Shown here: positions 8,374-17,796 of the stretch, piece after piece | Position numbering within the stretch: the first letter of the stretch is position 1 | Layout: every line of letters starts with the position of its first letter | Assembly: GCF_022012445.1 (NCBI RefSeq) | Contig: NZ_JAKLTS010000004.1 | Span: forward strand, 248,001-312,000 | Source of the DNA: Massilia sp. TS11 | Lineage (GTDB): Bacteria; Pseudomonadota; Gammaproteobacteria; Burkholderiales; Burkholderiaceae_D | Length of the DNA: 64,000 nt | Reading direction: 5' to 3' | Made by a program: the position numbers and the translations under genes | Notes under the pieces: model-generated | The model's database searches: none | Told to the model about the DNA's origin: nothing | Seen by the model: the letters and a program-made list of their open reading frames with translations, nothing else

Positions 8374-11052
8374 ATGGCTGACCCGACCCGCCCCGATCCG
8401 GATGCCTTGCTCGCGCAAGTCCAGGCCGCCGAACAGCGTGCTGCACGCGGCGCCTTGCGCATCTATTTCGGCGCATCGGCCGGGGTGGGCAAGACTTATG
8501 CAATGCTCAGCGCCGCCCGCAAGCTCAAGGCAGATGGCACGGATGTGCTGGTCGGCGTCATCGAAACCCATGGCCGCACCGAGACCGCCGCCTTGCTCGA
8601 TGGCCTGCCGATTCTGCCCTTACGCGAGATTCCTTACCGCGACAAGGTCTTGAAGGAATTCGATCTCGATGCTGTTCTGGAACGCCGTCCGCGCCTGGTC
8701 TTGGTCGATGAGCTCGCGCACAGTAACGTGGCGGGTTCGCGCCATCCTAAACGCTGGCAAGACGTCGAAGAGTTACTCAACGCCGGCATTGACGTATTCA
8801 CGACGGTCAACGTTCAGCACCTGGAGAGCCTGAACGATGTCGTCGGCGGCATCACCGGTGTTCGCGTCGCCGAAACCGTACCCGACAGCATTTTCGACGC
8901 GGCCGAAGAAGTCATCGTCGTCGACCTTCCCGCCGACGAGCTGCTGGCACGCTTGAAGAGCGGGCGCGTCTACCAGGCGCCACAGGCCGAAAGGGCCGCG
9001 CAGAATTTCTTCCGCAAGGGCAATTTGATCGCGCTGCGCGAACTGGCTTTGCGCCGCACGGCCGACCGCATCGAAGACGACGTGCGCGCCTACCGCGTCG
9101 AGCAGTCGATCGACACGATCTGGAAAACTGGCGCCGCCTTGCTCGCCTGCATCGGCCCCGGACCCGAAGGCGAGCACGTCGTACGCAGTGCTGCCCGCTT
9201 GGCCGGGCAACTGGGCATGGACTGGCATGCCATTTACGTGGAGACGCCGCGTTTGGCTCAACTTCCGCGCGGCCGCCGAGAGGCCCTCCTGCAGCAGCTG
9301 AAGCTGGCCGAATCCTTGGGCGCAAAGACGGCCGTCTTGAGCGGCGCCGATGTCGCCGCCGCTGCCGTCCGCTATGCGCGTGGCCACAACCTGTCAAAGA
9401 TCACATTGGGACGGAGCCGTCAGCGCTGGCGCAGCGAGGGATTGAACCGGCGCCTGGCACGCATCGCGCCAGAACTGGACCTGATCGAAGTCGGCGCCAG
9501 CCTGGCCAGGCCGGTGCCGCCCGAGCCGGCCGAGGATGAAGGCGCACCGCCAGCGCGCTGGAGCGCCTATCTGATCGCCGCCTTGGCTGCCTTGGGCACG
9601 GCTTTGGTCGCGACGCCCATGCTGGCGGTGCTGGACCTGGCCAATATCGCCATGCTGTTCCTGCTGGTCGTGGTGCTGGTCGCTGTACGTTTGGGGCGGG
9701 GACCGTCCGTGCTCGCCACCTGCGTCAGTGTCGCCTGCTTCGACTTTTTCTTCGTGCCGCCGCGCTTTACGTTCGCGATCTCCGACCTGCAATACCTGGT
9801 GACCTTCGGCGTCATGCTGATCGTCGGCCTTATCACCGGACATCTGACGGCGGGCCTGCGCTTTCAGGCCCAGGTTGCCGCCAGCCGCGAAGCCCGCTGG
9901 CGTGCCCTATACGAATTTGCGCGCGAATTGTCCGGTGTACTGCAATCCGAGCAGGTGTTCGAAATCACCCAGCGCTTCATCGGTCAGGCTTTCGGCGCCC
10001 AAGCCGTCTTGCTGCTACCCGACGACGCGGGGCGCTTGCAGCCGCCGCCGCCCGGCACACTGCCCGCACCAGACGCAGGCATCGCACAATGGGCCTTTGA
10101 TCGCGCCGAAGCAGCAGGCTTCGGCACTGACACTCTGCCTGCCAGCCCCTTGTTCTACCTGCCTCTGGTCGCCCCGATGCGCACCCGTGGCGTGCTAGCG
10201 GTGGCGCCCGGCGCCCAGCGCTGGCTGCTGATCCCGGAACAACGGCAACAGCTGGACACCTTCGCCACCCTGGCCGCGATCGCGCTGGAACGAGTCCACT
10301 ACGTCGAGGTCGCGCAAGGCGCCCTGGTGAGTATGGAATCCGAGCGTCTCCGCAATTCACTGCTGGCCGCCCTGTCACATGACCTGCGCACGCCGCTGAC
10401 GGCGCTCGTCGGTCTGGCTGAATCACTGGCGCGCACGCCAAACAGTCTCAACGCAGAACAGCAGCGCTCGGCTGTCGCCGTCCATCAGGAAGCGCAACGG
10501 CTCGCGGCCATGGTCGCCAATTTGCTCGACATGGCGCGTTTGCAAAGCGGCGAGATCAAACTGAATCTGCAGTGGCAGGCCCTGGAAGAACTGGTGGGCT
10601 GCGCCCTGCATCAAGAAGCGGCACTGCTGGCCAAGCACCACGTGGTGACCGACATGCCACCGGATCTGCCGCTGGTGCACGCCGACGCCGTCCTGATCGA
10701 GCGGGTGTTATGCAATTTGCTGGAGAACGCCGCCAAATACACGCCAGCGGGCGCCACGGTCGGCATCGGCGCTGGCGTCCGAGGCAAATGGATCGAACTG
10801 CGCGTATGGGATAACGGCCCCGGCCTGCCAGCTGGACAGGAACAAGCCATCTTTGAAAAATTCACGCGCGGCGAACGCGAATCGGCCAAACCGGGCGTTG
10901 GACTGGGCTTGTCGATTTGCCGCGCCATCATTGAGGCCCATGATGGACAGATCCATGCCCAAGCGCGCCCCGAGGGCGGCGCCCTCTTCGTCATCTGCTT
11001 ACCGGCCGGCACGGCGCCCGATCTCCCTACTCAGGAAATAGAACATGATTGA
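8374..11052 (+). CDS. kdpD: Osmosensitive K+ channel sensor histidine kinase KdpD
   Basis: 892 aa, starting 3 bp after the kdpC stop. Order of parts: KdpD nucleotide-binding domain with Walker A GASAGVGKT (33-41); a universal-stress-like domain; four clustered transmembrane helices near residues 395-495; a GAF-like linker; then the HisKA/HATPase kinase with SHDLRTPL, whose phosphorylated His is H669, followed by N, G1 and G2 boxes (NLLENAAKYTP, DNGPGLP, GVGLGLSI). It senses low K+ or ionic stress and phosphorylates KdpE. The 3' end overlaps kdpE by 8 bp. Confidence 0.97.
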   Translation: MADPTRPDPDALLAQVQAAEQRAARGALRIYFGASAGVGKTYAMLSAARKLKADGTDVLVGVIETHGRTETAALLDGLPILPLREIPYRDKVLKEFDLDAVLERRPRLVLVDELAHSNVAGSRHPKRWQDVEELLNAGIDVFTTVNVQHLESLNDVVGGITGVRVAETVPDSIFDAAEEVIVVDLPADELLARLKSGRVYQAPQAERAAQNFFRKGNLIALRELALRRTADRIEDDVRAYRVEQSIDTIWKTGAALLACIGPGPEGEHVVRSAARLAGQLGMDWHAIYVETPRLAQLPRGRREALLQQLKLAESLGAKTAVLSGADVAAAAVRYARGHNLSKITLGRSRQRWRSEGLNRRLARIAPELDLIEVGASLARPVPPEPAEDEGAPPARWSAYLIAALAALGTALVATPMLAVLDLANIAMLFLLVVVLVAVRLGRGPSVLATCVSVACFDFFFVPPRFTFAISDLQYLVTFGVMLIVGLITGHLTAGLRFQAQVAASREARWRALYEFARELSGVLQSEQVFEITQRFIGQAFGAQAVLLLPDDAGRLQPPPPGTLPAPDAGIAQWAFDRAEAAGFGTDTLPASPLFYLPLVAPMRTRGVLAVAPGAQRWLLIPEQRQQLDTFATLAAIALERVHYVEVAQGALVSMESERLRNSLLAALSHDLRTPLTALVGLAESLARTPNSLNAEQQRSAVAVHQEAQRLAAMVANLLDMARLQSGEIKLNLQWQALEELVGCALHQEAALLAKHHVVTDMPPDLPLVHADAVLIERVLCNLLENAAKYTPAGATVGIGAGVRGKWIELRVWDNGPGLPAGQEQAIFEKFTRGERESAKPGVGLGLSICRAIIEAHDGQIHAQARPEGGALFVICLPAGTAPDLPTQEIEHD

Positions 11053-11740
11053 TAGCGCGCCCACCGCCTTGCTGGTGGAAGACGAACCGCAGATCCGCCG
11101 CTTTGTGCGCATTGCACTTGAAGCGGAAGGCTGGCAGGTGCACGAATCCGAGGGCGGCAAACGCGGCCTGATCGACGCCGGCACACGCCAGCCCGACCTC
11201 ATGATTGTCGATCTGGGCCTGCCGGACATGGATGGCGTGGACTTGATCCAAGAGGTGCGCAATTGGTCGCCTGTGCCCATCATCGTGTTATCGGCCCGCG
11301 CCGGAGAAACGGACAAAGTGAGAGCGCTCGACGCCGGAGCCGACGACTACCTCACCAAGCCCTTCGGGGTCGCGGAATTGTTGGCGCGGGTACGCGCAAG
11401 CCAGCGCCGACAGCGTCAGCCAGCTGCCGATGCCGGCGGGATCGTGCGCTTCGGAAAAGTCTGCATAGACACGCGCGCACGCCTGGTCACCCGCAGTAGC
11501 GAGCGCGTGCATTTGACGCCGACCGAATACCGCCTTCTGTCGGTCTTGGTAGGAAACGCGGGTCGCGTCATGACGACAAGCCAATTGCTACGCGCCGTCT
11601 GGGGACCAGGTCAGTCGGACCACAGCCATTACTTACGCATTTACATGGCTCATCTGCGCCACAAACTGGAGGACGATCCCGCCCAACCACGCCATTTGCT
11701 AACGGAAATCGCAGTCGGATACCGTTTGATGATCGACTAG
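11045..11740 (+). CDS. kdpE: Response regulator KdpE
   Basis: 231 aa. The receiver domain has acidic pocket E12-D13 and phospho-acceptor D56 in MIVDLGLPDMDG, the switch region LSARAGETDKV and KPF; the OmpR/PhoB winged helix follows (HLTPTEYRLLSVL ... HSHYLRIYMAHLRHKLE). It should activate kdp transcription under K+ limitation through the 11-bp-spaced TTTAC elements upstream of kdp and possibly the porin. The stop overlaps the nhaA stop tail to tail by 4 bp. Confidence 0.96.
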   Translation: MIDSAPTALLVEDEPQIRRFVRIALEAEGWQVHESEGGKRGLIDAGTRQPDLMIVDLGLPDMDGVDLIQEVRNWSPVPIIVLSARAGETDKVRALDAGADDYLTKPFGVAELLARVRASQRRQRQPAADAGGIVRFGKVCIDTRARLVTRSSERVHLTPTEYRLLSVLVGNAGRVMTTSQLLRAVWGPGQSDHSHYLRIYMAHLRHKLEDDPAQPRHLLTEIAVGYRLMID

Positions 11741-12891
11741 GAATCGGCCACAAGGGGGCGAATGCGGTTCAACCAGAGCCAGCCAATTATCCCTGCGGCC
11801 AATGACGCCGCAAGAATCATCAACTTCGAGGCATTGATCACATCCGGCGCAGCGGCAAACGCAAGATTGGCGATGAAGATCGACATGGTGAATCCAATCC
11901 CGCCGAGCATGCCGGCGCCAAGAACATGGCGCCAGCTCACGCCGGACGGCAAAGCGCAAAAGCCAGCCGCAACAGCCAGAAAGCTGGCCAGCGCGATTCC
12001 GATCGGTTTGCCCAAAACCAGTCCGGCGAGAATGCCCAGGCTGTTAGGCGTCAACAAGCCAGATTGCCAATCATCCGCCAGCGTTATGCCTGTATTGGCC
12101 AATGCGAAAATAGGCAAGACAAAAAATGCCACAGGCTTATGCAAAATATGCTCAAGGCGGTGCGAGGGCGAGGCTTCGTCTTCGGCGCGCGATGAGAACG
12201 GTATGGCAAACGCCAACAACACGCCGGCTATGGTCGCGTGCACGCCGGACTGCAACATGCAATACCACATCGCCACGCCGCCGAGGAGATAAGGCCACAA
12301 GGCTATTACACGCCCCAGCCGGTTCAAGCTAATCAGCACCATGAACAAAGCCAAGGCGAAAGACAGCCAGATGGCTTGCACCCCGTGCGCGTAGAACACG
12401 GCAATAACGATGATGGCGCCAAGATCGTCCATTACAGCGAGCGCCGCAAGAAACACTTTGAGTGCAGGTGGAATCCGGGAACCCAGCATGGCCAACGCAC
12501 CCATGGCGAAAGCAATATCAGTGGCCATCGGAATGCCAGCACCACCTTGCGTCGGACTACCATGGTTTAAGGCGAAATGGAAAGCAGCGGGCACCAGCAT
12601 GCCGCCAAGGGCCGCAACGATGGGCAGCATCGCTTGCCGAACTTTGGAGAGCTCACCCACGTACAGTTCACGCTCGAGTTCCAAGCCAACCAGCAGAAAG
12701 AACACGGCCATCAAGCCGTCATTAATCCATTGCTCAAGCGCCATACCGGCGATCCGAGCATGCCAAAGACCCAAGTACGTGGGCGCGACGGCCGAATTGG
12801 CGAGGACAAGCGACAAGGCCGTGCAAAAGATCAGTACCACGCCGCCAGCGCGTTCAGACTCAAAAAAACGGACAAAGCTGTTAGTGAGCAT
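11737..12891 (-). CDS. nhaA: Na+/H+ antiporter NhaA
   Basis: 384 aa from ATG 12891 (MLTNSFVRFFESE) with AAGGTGA upstream; a longer frame upstream adds unconvincing sequence. The diagnostic aspartates are present in ATDIAFAMGAL and LAVMDDLGAIIVIA (the latter equals the D163/D164 ion site of E. coli NhaA), and the C-terminal GIGFTMSIFIANLAF is typical. It exports Na+ in exchange for protons. The gene is somewhat less GC-rich than the host-like flanks. Together with kdp it makes a compact monovalent-cation homeostasis set. Confidence 0.96.
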   Translation of the reverse strand: MLTNSFVRFFESERAGGVVLIFCTALSLVLANSAVAPTYLGLWHARIAGMALEQWINDGLMAVFFLLVGLELERELYVGELSKVRQAMLPIVAALGGMLVPAAFHFALNHGSPTQGGAGIPMATDIAFAMGALAMLGSRIPPALKVFLAALAVMDDLGAIIVIAVFYAHGVQAIWLSFALALFMVLISLNRLGRVIALWPYLLGGVAMWYCMLQSGVHATIAGVLLAFAIPFSSRAEDEASPSHRLEHILHKPVAFFVLPIFALANTGITLADDWQSGLLTPNSLGILAGLVLGKPIGIALASFLAVAAGFCALPSGVSWRHVLGAGMLGGIGFTMSIFIANLAFAAAPDVINASKLMILAASLAAGIIGWLWLNRIRPLVADS

Positions 12892-12940
12892 CAATTCACC
12901 TTGGAGTCTAGACAAGGCGCAATTGTAAAGTACACATTTC

Positions 12941-13132
12941 GTGGTCATGAATCATGGCCGGGATTCCTATTTCGGGGCTTCGGGCCACCAATGCCGATAT
13001 GAGGCCCCCAAGAAGGCCCCCAAAATGCGTCGCTTGGATACTCCGCAGAGTGAGCGCATCAGTGGAAAAGACGGTTTCGGGATTCGAATCGGAGCTCGAC
13101 AGTCGAGCTTGCAAGGCAAGCTAAGTCATTGA
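12941..13132 (+). pseudogene. Possible integrase N-terminal remnant beside tRNA-Ser
   Basis: A 63-codon frame contains EAPKKAPKMRRLDTPQ followed by GKDGFGIRIG. The KKAP start and the later Gly-rich turn recall N-termini of tyrosine integrases that target tRNA genes, and it points toward tRNA-Ser, but the catalytic domain is absent. It includes the second copy of the 23-bp repeat (13001-13023). It may equally be non-coding. The rest of the 12892-13188 gap holds the nhaA promoter region and the tRNA terminator. Confidence 0.25.
13001..13023 (+). repeat. 23-bp direct repeat, right copy
   Basis: GAGGCCCCCAAGAAGGCCCCCAA, one base different from 2645-2667. It lies inside the right end of the tRNA-bounded segment. 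Confidence 0.5.
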
Positions 13133-13141
13133 ACCACAAAG

Positions 13142-13178
13142 GAAAAACCCAGCAAGCTCTTGCGAACTTGCTGGGTTT
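13142..13178 (-). terminator. Terminator of tRNA-Ser
   Basis: On the minus strand AACCCAGCAAG, a 10-nt loop, CTTGCTGGGTT and a T run lie 11 bp after the tRNA CCA end. A near-identical copy lies at 2547-2583. Confidence 0.85.
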
Positions 13179-13187
13179 AAATGTTTC

Positions 13188-13279
<92 letters not shown>

Positions 13280-13318
13280 AGGTACTGCAGCAACGGTGGT
13301 CACCGTCGGAAGACCAAG

Positions 13319-13327
13319 ATTATAGCA
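13319..13327 (-). promoter_or_regulatory. tRNA-Ser promoter, extended -10
   Basis: The minus strand reads TGCTATAAT, a perfect TATAAT with the extended -10 TGN, about 40 bp upstream of the mature tRNA 5' end; the -35 is weak (TTCCAT). Confidence 0.6.
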
Positions 13328-13374
13328 GGCTTGTCCGAAAATGGAAGGGGCAAATCTGCGAATCTTGAATTTTT

Positions 13375-14736
<1,362 letters not shown>

Positions 14737-15480
14737 TTAGGGCAGCAGTTCGGGCAGGCGTTTGAGGAACAGATCGCGCGCGCGCAGGCCGGCCGGCCCG
14801 GGAATATCGGCCGTCTCGATCACCTGGCGCACGAAGACGATGCTGCGGCCGTCCTTGTGCGCCCAGCCGACATACCAGCCGACACTGCCCTGGGCAAAGT
14901 CGCCGCTGCCAGTCTTGCCATGCAGCTCCCATCCATTGGGCCGCGCCTCGGCCAGGGTGATGGCCGCGGTCATGGCGTAGGCGTGGGCGCTGACGGGCAG
15001 ATCCCGTGCCAGCAGGCGCATCAGGAAGGCGCTCTGCTCGCGCGCCGAAATCTGCAGCGTGGTCGACAGCCAGCTCTTTTCCAGCGCATCGGCGCGCGAA
15101 GCGTCCTGATTGCCGTAGTCGAAGTCTTTAATGTACTGGCGAAAGCGCGCCAGACCGAGTCGGGCCGTGGTCTGCTGCGAATACCAGACCACGGACAGCT
15201 TCATCCACGCGGCCGGGTCGGTGTCCTGCTTCCATTCGGGCCGCCAGGCGACGTACCCGGCCTGGAAGGGCCAGCGTGGGGTGTGTTCCGTTTGCAGAAC
15301 GCCAGCGTCGTAGCCCATGAGGCTGATGGCGATCTTGAAGGTGGACATGGGCGGCGTGCGCAGATCGCACTGCCCTTCTTCCAGCAGGACGCGGCCAGTG
15401 CGCGCGTCCGTCAATAAAGTGCAGTCGGCATAAGCGGCCGGTGCGGCCAGCACTGCCAGCAGGAGTAGAAGTCGCCTCAT
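14737..15480 (-). CDS. Class D beta-lactamase (OXA-like)
   Basis: 247 aa with signal peptide 1-18 (cleavage AYA-D). Class D active-site motifs occur in order: STFK with nucleophile S46 and K49, SVV at 96-98 with the following WY, YGN at 122-124, and KTG at 189-191 (HGKTGSGDF). The WYVGW segment after KTG is also family-typical. The enzyme should acylate at Ser and use a carboxylated Lys to hydrolyse penicillins, in the periplasm. Two Cys (C20, C38) lie near the N-terminus. No mobile context, so it looks like a resident chromosomal gene. Substrate range cannot be read from sequence. Confidence 0.9.
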   Translation of the reverse strand: MRRLLLLLAVLAAPAAYADCTLLTDARTGRVLLEEGQCDLRTPPMSTFKIAISLMGYDAGVLQTEHTPRWPFQAGYVAWRPEWKQDTDPAAWMKLSVVWYSQQTTARLGLARFRQYIKDFDYGNQDASRADALEKSWLSTTLQISAREQSAFLMRLLARDLPVSAHAYAMTAAITLAEARPNGWELHGKTGSGDFAQGSVGWYVGWAHKDGRSIVFVRQVIETADIPGPAGLRARDLFLKRLPELLP

Positions 15481-15505
15481 GGACGGCGATTCTACGCGCC
15501 TGCTC

Positions 15506-15700
15506 TTAGTTCAGGGCGGCTTTCTCGGCGGCGGTCAGGCGTTTGTGGCTGACGACCACGGTCGGCAGTTTGGTATCGGCCACGACAGCGACGCGCTTGG
15601 CGGCGTTGAAGCTCGGCGTTTTGGCGGTGGCGAAGGTGGTGACCATGGCGATCAGGGCGGCGGCGACGAAGATCGATTCGGCATTTTTACGGATGTTCAT
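15506..15700 (-). CDS. Small secreted protein, unknown function
   Basis: 64 aa behind AAGGAG. Residues 1-26 form a signal peptide ending in FATA; the mature peptide (about 38 aa) is basic and ends in LTAAEKAALN. No family recognised. It lies between rarA and the class D beta-lactamase gene, same strand. Confidence 0.6.
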   Translation of the reverse strand: MNIRKNAESIFVAAALIAMVTTFATAKTPSFNAAKRVAVVADTKLPTVVVSHKRLTAAEKAALN

Positions 15701-15818
15701 GTTGGGCTCCTTGGTGAAGTGTCATTCGATGATGAAACTTTACCCAAGCGGCCCGCACTTTGCCCTCGGATTGCGATGAACTGCAAAAAACGCGGCGTAG
15801 AACGCTTTTTCGCCGGAG

Positions 15819-17120
15819 TTAGCGCTTGGCCTCGTCGTCCAGGCTGCGCAGCCAGGCCAGCTTTTCGGCGATTTTGCCCTCCAGGCCACGCGGCACCGGC
15901 TGATACCAGTGCGGTTCGGCCATGCCTTCGGGCAGATAGGTTTCGCCGGCCGCGTAGGCGTTCGGCTCATCATGGGCATAGCGGTAGGCGTGGCCGTAGC
16001 CGAGCTCTTTCATGAGCTTGGTCGGCGCATTACGCAGATGCACGGGCACCTCGCGCGACTTATCCTTCTTCACGAAGGCCATGGCATTGTTATAGGCCAT
16101 ATAGCCGGCATTGCTCTTGGCCGCGCAGGCCAGATAAATGACGGCCTGGGCCAGCGCCAGCTCGCCTTCGGGCGAACCCAGGCGCTCGAAGGTGGCCGCG
16201 GCCTCATTCGCGATTTGCACGGCGCGCGGATCGGCCAGGCCGATGTCTTCCCAGGCCATGCGCACGATCCGGCGCAGCAGATACTGCGGATCGGCGCCGC
16301 CGTCGAGCATGCGGCACAGCCAGTACAGGGCCGCGTCCGGATGCGAGCCGCGCACCGACTTGTGCAGGGCTGAAATCTGGTCGTAGAAATTATCGCCGCC
16401 CTTGTCGAACCGCCGCGCGTTCAGGGTCAGCGCGTTTTCGACAAAGCTGCCGGTGATGTGCTGCGTGCCCGCGGCCTGCGCGCTCGTGTGGGTCTGCTCC
16501 AGCAGATTGAGGAAGCGGCGCGCATCGCCGTCCGCATAGCCAATCAGGGTATCGACGGCGGCTTCGTCGAATTCCAGCCCGCGCAGCACGCGTTCGCGCG
16601 CGCGCGCCAGCAGCTGGCGCATTTCCTCGTCGGTCAGGGCCTTGAGCACATATACCTGGGCGCGCGAGAGCAAGGCCGAATTGACCTCGAACGAAGGGTT
16701 CTCGGTGGTGGCGCCGATCAGCGTGACCAGGCCAGACTCGACAAACGGCAGCAAGGCGTCCTGCTGCGACTTGTTGAAGCGGTGGATTTCATCGATGAAC
16801 AGGATTGTGCTCTTGCCGGCCGCGAGGAAATGCTCGGCCTGCTCGATGGCGGCGCGGATCTCCTTCACGCCCGACAGCACGGCCGAGACGGCAATGAACT
16901 CGCAATCGAAGGCACGCGCCGTCAGCCGCGCCAGCGTGGTTTTGCCCACGCCCGGCGGACCCCACAGAATCATCGAATGCGGACGGCCCGAGCGGAACAC
17001 CAGATTCAGCGGCTTGCCCTCGCCCAGCAGATGGCTCTGGCCGATCACCTCGGCGATGGTGGCCGGCCGCAGGGCCTCGGCCAGCGGCGGCGTGGGTTCG
17101 GTTTTGAACAGGTCGTCCAT
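15819..17120 (-). CDS. rarA: Replication-associated recombination protein A (RarA/MgsA)
   Basis: 433 aa AAA+ ATPase. Walker A GPPGVGKTTLAR near residue 55, Walker B LFIDEIHRFNKSQQD, sensor 1 GATTENPSFEVNSALLSR, and a C-terminal tetramerisation region (YLACAAKSNAGYMAYN, VPVHLRNAPTKLMKELGYG). RarA acts at stalled or damaged replication forks. It follows lolA and ftsK on the same strand, a common gammaproteobacterial and betaproteobacterial order (ftsK-lolA-rarA-serS). Confidence 0.97.
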   Translation of the reverse strand: MDDLFKTEPTPPLAEALRPATIAEVIGQSHLLGEGKPLNLVFRSGRPHSMILWGPPGVGKTTLARLTARAFDCEFIAVSAVLSGVKEIRAAIEQAEHFLAAGKSTILFIDEIHRFNKSQQDALLPFVESGLVTLIGATTENPSFEVNSALLSRAQVYVLKALTDEEMRQLLARARERVLRGLEFDEAAVDTLIGYADGDARRFLNLLEQTHTSAQAAGTQHITGSFVENALTLNARRFDKGGDNFYDQISALHKSVRGSHPDAALYWLCRMLDGGADPQYLLRRIVRMAWEDIGLADPRAVQIANEAAATFERLGSPEGELALAQAVIYLACAAKSNAGYMAYNNAMAFVKKDKSREVPVHLRNAPTKLMKELGYGHAYRYAHDEPNAYAAGETYLPEGMAEPHWYQPVPRGLEGKIAEKLAWLRSLDDEAKR

Positions 17121-17157
17121 GGTGGTTCAGATCACAGCCCGGCAGCGAAGGTTCCGC

Positions 17158-17787
17158 TTACTGGGCGATGACGTCGGCCCCTTTCGGCGGGCTGAACTTG
17201 AACTGCACGCCGCCCAGGTTCGGATTCTTTTCGACATTGCGGAAGGCCAGCACCGAGGTCTGGCCGAACGCGTCCTTGAGCTCCATCGCGGCCGGCATGC
17301 CGTCCTTCAGACCGATGCGGATGCTGTCGAAGCTCGTGTCCTTGGCCTTGGGCACGGCCAGCAGCCATTCCAGGCCATCCTTGGCGCCCGCGTCGGACAG
17401 GGTGAAGTTCTTGTCGAGGTCGTTACTGCCGAACAGGATCGCGGCCGGCGAGGAGCCGAGCGCATTGCCGAGCTTCTTCACCGTGACCTGGTTCAGGTCC
17501 TTGTCGTAGATGTAGAGCTGCTCGCCATCGGCCTGCAGCAGCTGTTCATACGGCTTCTGGTAAGTCCAGATGAACTTGCCCGGACGGGCAAACAGAAAAC
17601 TGCCCTGCGACACCTGGCCGGGCTTGGCGTTCGGGTCCTTTTTCACGATCTTTTGCGTGAACTCGCCCTTGGCCGCCTTGGTCGAGGTGACAAAGCTCTT
17701 GAATTGGTCGAGGGCCGAGGCCGCCGCGAGCTGCGTCAGCAAGAGCAGGCTTGCGCCGGCCAGGGCCTTGATACGGGAAACCATCAT
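17158..17787 (-). CDS. lolA: Outer-membrane lipoprotein carrier protein LolA
   Basis: 209 aa from ATG 17787; an ATG 6 bp upstream overlaps the best ribosome site (AAAGG) and is less likely. Signal peptide 1-25. The mature part matches the LolA barrel ([12 protein letters not shown]..., [43 protein letters not shown]). It ferries lipoproteins across the periplasm from LolCDE to LolB. The start lies about 10 bp after the ftsK stop, so the two are probably co-transcribed. Confidence 0.96.
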   Translation of the reverse strand: MMVSRIKALAGASLLLLTQLAAASALDQFKSFVTSTKAAKGEFTQKIVKKDPNAKPGQVSQGSFLFARPGKFIWTYQKPYEQLLQADGEQLYIYDKDLNQVTVKKLGNALGSSPAAILFGSNDLDKNFTLSDAGAKDGLEWLLAVPKAKDTSFDSIRIGLKDGMPAAMELKDAFGQTSVLAFRNVEKNPNLGGVQFKFSPPKGADVIAQ

Positions 17788-17796
17788 CTGCATCCT

